Assembly: GCF_001570565.1 (NCBI RefSeq)
Contig: NZ_BBXE01000030.1
Span: 62,001-126,000, forward strand
DNA length: 64,000 nucleotides
Direction of reading: 5' to 3'
Source of the DNA: Herbidospora yilanensis
Lineage (GTDB): Bacteria > Actinomycetota > Actinomycetes > Streptosporangiales > Streptosporangiaceae
The notes under the pieces are model-generated. The model searched no databases. It was not told where the DNA came from and saw only the letters and a program-made list of their open reading frames with translations. The translations under genes and the position numbers were made by a program. Shown here piece by piece: positions 60,069 through 64,000 of this stretch (within the stretch, counting starts at the first letter, position 1; every line of letters begins with the position of its first letter).

Positions 60069-60121
60069 ACGCCGATCAGCTCATCCTGGTGGCCGAACTG
60101 CGTCGGCACCGCCTCGGGTGA
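60065..60121 (+). pseudogene. 18-codon remnant of a PadR-coupled gene
   Basis: It encodes MNADQLILVAELRRHRLG and starts in an ATGA overlap with the PadR stop codon. The sequence resembles the beginning of the helical membrane proteins often encoded after PadR genes, but it stops at once. It is most likely a truncated remnant. Confidence 0.45.
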
Positions 60122-60137
60122 TGCCGGCGCACCGGCC

Positions 60138-60887
60138 CTATCGAACAGCCCGGAGCGTCCGGGCATCCACCTGGGTGGAGGCCCAGGTTCTCCGGTACGC
60201 GTCCACCAGCCACGCGTCGGCCCGCGCCTCGTCCGGATGCTCCGGCAGCACGCTCACCGGCGCCAGTTCGGCCAGCCGCCGCTCCAGCCGCGCCGCCATC
60301 GCGAGGGCCTCCTCGCGCCCGATCTCGCCGGTCCGGATGGCCACGATCACGTCGCGCCGCGGCATCGGCAGCGTGATCCGGCCCGTCTCCAGCAGTTCGG
60401 CGCCCTGGAGGCCGAGCCGGACCATGTGCCCGGCCGCCTTCGGGGTGAGGCCGCGGCCGCGCTGGGCGCGCAGGTAGCCGATGAACCGGCCGGCGGCCCG
60501 CCGGGACAGGATGAACGACGGCCCCTCGGCCAGCAGCTCCTCACCGAGCGGAGTGACCGTCGCGTCGGGCGCGAACAGGGCCAGCAGCACGGTCGGGTTG
60601 CCGTCGAGCGCCAGCCGCATCCATTTGCGCAGGCTGTAGACGGTCAGGTCGAGGTCGCCCGGCCGCGACCTCACCCCTTCGGGCACCGAGCGGTGGATGT
60701 ACTGCTCGAAGGCCCGCAGCCCGATCACGTATTCCGGCGGTTCGACGCAGATGCCGAGCTCGTCGCGGTCGCCGGTGTCGCCGACGGTGGTGCCGTGGAG
60801 GCGGGAGCCGATCTCGCAGCGCAGGATCGAGTGCTCCGCCGCGATGGCCGCGAACTCGGGGGTGCTGTGCCGCGTCCAGCCAGTCAT
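60138..60887 (-). CDS. predicted nucleotidyltransferase (polymerase-beta-like fold)
   Basis: The 249-residue protein has GSRLHGTTVGDTGDRDELGI at about 27-46, a variant of the GSxxYGTxxxxSDxDxxGV core of stand-alone nucleotidyltransferases, with Asp40 and Asp42 as likely metal ligands. The rest is helical with DLDLTVYSLRKWMRLALDGNP. These proteins transfer nucleotides to unknown targets. Transcription runs toward the PadR gene, ending 16 bases from the remnant. The start is 40 bases from the divergent Old Yellow Enzyme gene. Confidence 0.78.
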   Translation of the reverse strand: MTGWTRHSTPEFAAIAAEHSILRCEIGSRLHGTTVGDTGDRDELGICVEPPEYVIGLRAFEQYIHRSVPEGVRSRPGDLDLTVYSLRKWMRLALDGNPTVLLALFAPDATVTPLGEELLAEGPSFILSRRAAGRFIGYLRAQRGRGLTPKAAGHMVRLGLQGAELLETGRITLPMPRRDVIVAIRTGEIGREEALAMAARLERRLAELAPVSVLPEHPDEARADAWLVDAYRRTWASTQVDARTLRAVR

Positions 60888-60900
60888 AGGCTGAATAGTA

Positions 60901-60912
60901 CGATAAATATCG
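60901..60912. promoter_or_regulatory. short inverted repeat in OYE/nucleotidyltransferase divergent promoter
   Basis: CGATA-AA-TATCG lies between the divergent starts and just ahead of the AAGGAG ribosome site. It is AT-rich compared with its surroundings and may be an operator or -10 region. Confidence 0.45.
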
Positions 60913-60927
60913 AAATAAGGAGACGAC

Positions 60928-61998
60928 GTGCTGTTCGAGCCCCTCACCCTGCGGTCGCTGACCTTCCCCAACCGGGTCTGGATGTCGCCAATGTGCCAGT
61001 ATTCGGCCGCCGTCGACGGGCCGGACACCGGGGTTCCCCATGACTGGCACTTCGCCCACCTGGCCGCCCGCGCCGTCGGGGGCGCCGGGCTCGTCATGGC
61101 CGAGGCGACCGCCGTCTCACCCGAGGGCCGCATCAGCCCGGCCGACACCGGCCTGTGGAACGACGCGCAGGAGGCGGCCTGGGAGCGCATCGCCCGGTTC
61201 GTGCACGCCCAGGGCGTGATCCCCGGCATCCAGCTCGCCCACGCCGGGCGCAAGGCGTCGACCGACCGGCCCTGGCTCGGCGGCGGCCCGGTCGGGGCCG
61301 AACACGGCTGGACCCCGGTCGCGCCGAGCCCGATCCCGTTCTCGGAGTCGCACCCCGTACCGGACGAACTGACCACGGCCGAGATCGGCAAGCTCGTCGA
61401 GGCGTTCGCCACGGCGGCCGAGCGGGCACTGCGGGCGGGGTTCCGGGTCGTCGAAATCCACGGCGCGCACGGCTACCTCATCCACGAGTTCCTGTCCCCG
61501 CACAGCAACCACCGCGCCGACGCCTACGGCGGCACGTTCGAGAACCGGGCCCGGTTCGGCCTGGAGGTCGTCGACGCGGTGCGCGCGGTCTGGCCCCGGG
61601 AGCTCCCGCTGTTCTTCCGTGTGTCGGCCACCGACTGGCTGCCCGAGGGCGAGCCGGCCTGGACGCCCGGCCAGACGGTGATGCTCGCCGCCGAACTGGC
61701 CGCCCGCGGCGTCGACCTGATCGACGTGTCGAGCGGCGGCAACGCCTCCACGCAGCGGATCCCGCTCGGGCCCGGCTACCAGGTGCCCTTCGCGCGCCAG
61801 ATCAGGGCCGAGGCCGGGGTGCCGGTGTCGGCCGTCGGCCTGATCACCGAGCCGGAGCAGGCCGAGCGGATCGTGGCCACCGGGCAGGCCGACGCGGTGT
61901 TCCTCGGCCGCGCGTTGCTGCGCGACCCCTACTGGCCCGTCAGGGCGTCGGGGCAGTGGCCGGCCCAGTATCGGCGCGCTGCCCCTCAGCCGCGTTGA
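60928..61998 (+). CDS. Old Yellow Enzyme-family NADH:flavin oxidoreductase (YqjM-like)
   Basis: The 356-residue TIM-barrel flavoenzyme has [14 protein letters not shown] at 14-27 (Cys23 near FMN, as in YqjM), [11 protein letters not shown] at ~101, the catalytic [19 protein letters not shown] at about 174-192 and a C-terminal [10 protein letters not shown]. Enzymes of this class reduce activated C=C bonds with NAD(P)H. GTG 60928 follows AAGGAG. Its end overlaps the convergent ArsR gene by 59 bases, so expression of the two may interfere. Confidence 0.92.
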   Translation: MLFEPLTLRSLTFPNRVWMSPMCQYSAAVDGPDTGVPHDWHFAHLAARAVGGAGLVMAEATAVSPEGRISPADTGLWNDAQEAAWERIARFVHAQGVIPGIQLAHAGRKASTDRPWLGGGPVGAEHGWTPVAPSPIPFSESHPVPDELTTAEIGKLVEAFATAAERALRAGFRVVEIHGAHGYLIHEFLSPHSNHRADAYGGTFENRARFGLEVVDAVRAVWPRELPLFFRVSATDWLPEGEPAWTPGQTVMLAAELAARGVDLIDVSSGGNASTQRIPLGPGYQVPFARQIRAEAGVPVSAVGLITEPEQAERIVATGQADAVFLGRALLRDPYWPVRASGQWPAQYRRAAPQPR

Positions 61999-62293
61999 CC
62001 ACGCTGTCGAGCAGGCCGGGGAACAGCCGGTCGAGGTCGGCGCGGCGCAGGCCGTTGAGCTTCGAGGTGCCGCGGTAGACCTGAGTGATCACCCCCGCCT
62101 CGCGCAGCACCCGGTAGTGGTGGGTGGTCGTCGACTTGCTGACGGCCAGGTCGATCGCCGAGCACGGCACCTCGGCGCCCGCCGCGGCCAGGAAACGCAC
62201 GATCTCCAGCCGCGCCGGATCGGCCAGCGCGTGCAGCACCTCTTCGAGCCGGATCTCCTCGGCCGGGGGGTGCTCCAGGACTCTCGCCGTCAT
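61940..62293 (-). CDS. ArsR-family transcriptional regulator
   Basis: The 117-residue winged-helix regulator has VLHALADPARLEIVRFLA at about 21-38 and the recognition region AIDLAVSKSTTTHHYRVLREAGV at about 48-70. The metal-binding ELCVCDL motif is absent, so it may sense something other than arsenic. The start ATG lies 11 bases from a long palindrome. Its 3' end overlaps the Old Yellow Enzyme gene, which suggests mutual antisense effects. Confidence 0.9.
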   Translation of the reverse strand: MTARVLEHPPAEEIRLEEVLHALADPARLEIVRFLAAAGAEVPCSAIDLAVSKSTTTHHYRVLREAGVITQVYRGTSKLNGLRRADLDRLFPGLLDSVVNAAEGQRADTGPATAPTP

Positions 62294-62303
62294 GCCTCGA
62301 TGG

Positions 62304-62325
62304 TAGTCCGACGGACGTCGGACTA
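62304..62325. promoter_or_regulatory. 22-bp ArsR operator candidate
   Basis: Arms TAGTCCGACG (62304-62313) and its exact complement CGTCGGACTA (62316-62325) enclose GA. It lies just upstream of the ArsR start and leaves almost no room for a leader, so it probably covers the promoter. Confidence 0.8.
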
Positions 62326-62387
62326 CAGTCCGGCGATCACCGCCTGCGATTCGGACCGGCCGAAAGCCGTCACGAAGAGTCGGAGGC

Positions 62388-62412
62388 GGGGCACAGGCCT
62401 CGCCTGTGCCCC
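62388..62412 (-). terminator. hairpin terminator after the S9-like gene
   Basis: Eleven-base perfect arms (GGGGCACAGGC and its complement) enclose CTC. It is 67 bases downstream of the minus-strand stop at 62479 and before the ArsR operator. Confidence 0.78.
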
Positions 62413-62478
62413 GTCCGGTGAAGATCTCAGAATGGCGCTTCCTGCGTCCTGTCGACCACCTCCTTCCGTGGACGGGGG

Positions 62479-63864
62479 TCAGGCGGCCAGGAAGCCGGTG
62501 AGCCGCCGGGTCAGCGCCGGTCCCGCCTCGGCCAGCGGGGTGTGCCCGGCGCCGGGCACCTCCAGGTAGTCGACGGGGGCCGGGACGAGCTCCCGCAGCC
62601 GCCGCGACCGGGCCACCGGGATCACCGGGTCGTCGGACCCGTGGATCACCATCAGCGGGGGCCGCAGCCGGGGCACGAGCTGCGACAGGTCGGACGCCAC
62701 GTCGGGGGCCACCACCGCGCACCTCGCCCACCGCGCCGGCTCGGCGGCGTAGGCGAGCAGCGCCAGGTGGCCGCCCTGGCCGACGCCGTAGAGCGCGGGC
62801 CGCCCGCCGATCGCGCGGGCGATCCGGCGCAGGCCGTCGAGGTCGGTGTCGGCCGGGTCCGGGGCCACCACGGCGATCCCGGCGGCGGCCATGGCGGCGA
62901 ACACCGGGTCGTGGGCGAACCGCCACTCCCCGCCCAGCGCCACCACGACCCGCCCCCCGTCCTGCCACGTCCCGTACGTGACCGCCTCGATCCCCGACAG
63001 CGTCTCCACCCGCGCGTTCACGGGCCGGTCCGGCGGGTCGAGCCGCACCCGGCCGGGACCCACCGACAACACCGACCCGGGCGCCCCGGGGGAGCAGAAC
63101 GGCACCCGCACCGCGCCTCCGTCGAAGGCGGCCGCCGAGCCGAGCACGCCGTCGGGGATCGCGGGCTCGGCCACCTCGCCCGTCGACGGCGTGAAGACCA
63201 CCAGCCGCGAGCGGGCCCCCCGATCCACCCGCAACAGGATCCGGGCGCCGTCGCCCCCGAGCGCGGTGACCCGCCCGGACAACCCGTCCAGCACCGGACG
63301 GCCGCGCCACCGGAAGCCCGGCGGCCCGCCGGGCGGCATCCCGACGAGCCCGCCGGGCAGCACCCGGGCACCGGTGACCGCGCCGGGCATCAGCTCCCAG
63401 CTCCCGTCGGAGAGGTCGAGCACCACCGGGCCGGGCGCCTCCGGCCGGGTCAGCCCGATCAGCCGGGGCGCGAGGACGACCCCGGGCCCGCTCGCGCCCG
63501 GCGGCAGGCCGGCCAGCCGCTCCAGCCCGCGGGTGGTCACGCGGTGGACCGCGTCGCCCGTCACCAGGTCGTCCGTCAGATGCATGTACGGCCCGCGCCC
63601 GGCCGTGATCGTCGTCTCGGCCGACTGGGTGACCAGCGAGATCCGGTGGCGGCCGTCGTCGTTGCGGCACAGCAGCGCCCGCTCGCCGTCGAGCGGGCTG
63701 ATCTGGGTGGCGGCGTCGCAGGCCGAGGCCAGCGGGCGCACCAGCGGGTCGGGACCGGTGAAGTCCCACACCTCCGGGCGCAGCGTGTCGCCCGCGCCGG
63801 CCGCCAGGCAGGCGGCGTACCGGCCGTCGGCGGAGAACCGCCAGCTCACCCTCACCGTCGTCAC
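62479..63864 (-). CDS. S9-like propeller/alpha-beta hydrolase protein with Gln at the nucleophile position
   Basis: The 461-residue protein has an N-terminal propeller-like half (WRFSADGRYAACLA, DDLVTGDAVHRVTT) and a C-terminal alpha/beta-hydrolase domain as in S9 oligopeptidases. Asp411/412 in HGSDDPVIP and His441 in GAGHTP are in place, but the nucleophile elbow reads YGVGQGGHL, with Gln363 where GxSxGG places Ser. It may therefore be a pseudoenzyme or use another mechanism. It has no clear signal peptide. It is the last gene in the window and its promoter lies in 63865-64000. Confidence 0.8.
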   Translation of the reverse strand: MTTVRVSWRFSADGRYAACLAAGAGDTLRPEVWDFTGPDPLVRPLASACDAATQISPLDGERALLCRNDDGRHRISLVTQSAETTITAGRGPYMHLTDDLVTGDAVHRVTTRGLERLAGLPPGASGPGVVLAPRLIGLTRPEAPGPVVLDLSDGSWELMPGAVTGARVLPGGLVGMPPGGPPGFRWRGRPVLDGLSGRVTALGGDGARILLRVDRGARSRLVVFTPSTGEVAEPAIPDGVLGSAAAFDGGAVRVPFCSPGAPGSVLSVGPGRVRLDPPDRPVNARVETLSGIEAVTYGTWQDGGRVVVALGGEWRFAHDPVFAAMAAAGIAVVAPDPADTDLDGLRRIARAIGGRPALYGVGQGGHLALLAYAAEPARWARCAVVAPDVASDLSQLVPRLRPPLMVIHGSDDPVIPVARSRRLRELVPAPVDYLEVPGAGHTPLAEAGPALTRRLTGFLAA

Positions 63865-64000
63865 GGGTCACACGATGCTCAGGTCGCCTTGTGGGCGACT
63901 TGTGGGTTACTGAAGATCCAGTGGGGCGGCCCGTAACGCCTCATCAGGGCAGGTTTTTCTGACCGTTGACGCCCTCTTAGCACACTTGTAACATTCAGCC
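63865..64000. other. edge region without visible gene
   Basis: The last 136 bases hold the upstream region of the S9-like gene and an AT-richer tail. No start codon with ribosome site and no hairpin is seen before the window ends. Confidence 0.5.

Overview
The window is about 64 kb of very GC-rich DNA with G/C-biased third codon positions, frequent GTG/TTG starts, many ATGA/GTGA stop-start overlaps, Tat and lipoprotein signals and abundant LacI/ROK/MarR/TetR/PadR regulators. This fits the chromosome of a sporulating actinomycete. A Streptosporangiaceae-like host is a guess that the sequence alone cannot settle. No rRNA, tRNA, CRISPR array or intact insertion sequence was seen.

Layout. (1) 1-4.4 kb: the tail of an unidentified protein, an epoxide-hydrolase-like alpha/beta hydrolase coupled to a Tat-exported multicopper oxidase, and a divergent chromate transporter. 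(2) 4.5-19.7 kb: a galactoside-type utilisation locus with a DeoR regulator, a GH4 enzyme, three secreted DUF4832 proteins, a sugar ABC importer (two permeases and one binding lipoprotein, no ATPase), a Gfo/Idh/MocA oxidoreductase, a GH36-like alpha-galactosidase and a ROK regulator. Two divergent intergenic regions carry the same 45-bp promoter/operator block. (3) 20-28.6 kb: two secreted proteins (an S15-type peptidase; a lamin-tail/propeller/RTX-like protein) and an ECF sigma, anti-sigma and ABC exporter operon. (4) 28.7-38.3 kb: GH92 mannosidase plus a GT4 glycosyltransferase, an orphan NarL-type histidine kinase, a HEPN-like gene pair, a NUDIX gene, a histidine-rich methyltransferase, a thioredoxin-reductase-like oxidoreductase facing an XRE-cupin regulator, and a MarR gene fused head to head with a truncated serine hydrolase. 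(5) 39-50.5 kb: a LacI-controlled sugar locus with GH116, a complete set of ABC importer genes except the ATPase, a DUF624-like protein, a second LacI, an FGGY kinase and a fucose/arabinose-isomerase-like enzyme.

(6) 50.6-57.7 kb is the most striking part. Two small coiled-coil genes lie divergent from a three-gene operon. It encodes a Family 2B encapsulin shell protein with an inserted cyclic-nucleotide-binding domain (EshA-like), a two-domain germacradienol/geosmin-synthase-like terpene cyclase whose C-terminal half has lost its metal-binding motifs, and a second encapsulin shell protein lacking the nucleotide-binding insertion. This looks like a terpene-making protein nanocompartment with a two-component shell. 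A DUF4041/GIY-YIG protein follows.

(7) 57.7-64 kb holds a second NUDIX gene, a frameshifted gene, TetR and PadR regulators, a nucleotidyltransferase, an Old Yellow Enzyme family oxidoreductase convergent with an ArsR regulator, and an S9-like alpha/beta-hydrolase protein whose nucleophile position is Gln. Several operators are near-perfect palindromes next to their regulator genes.
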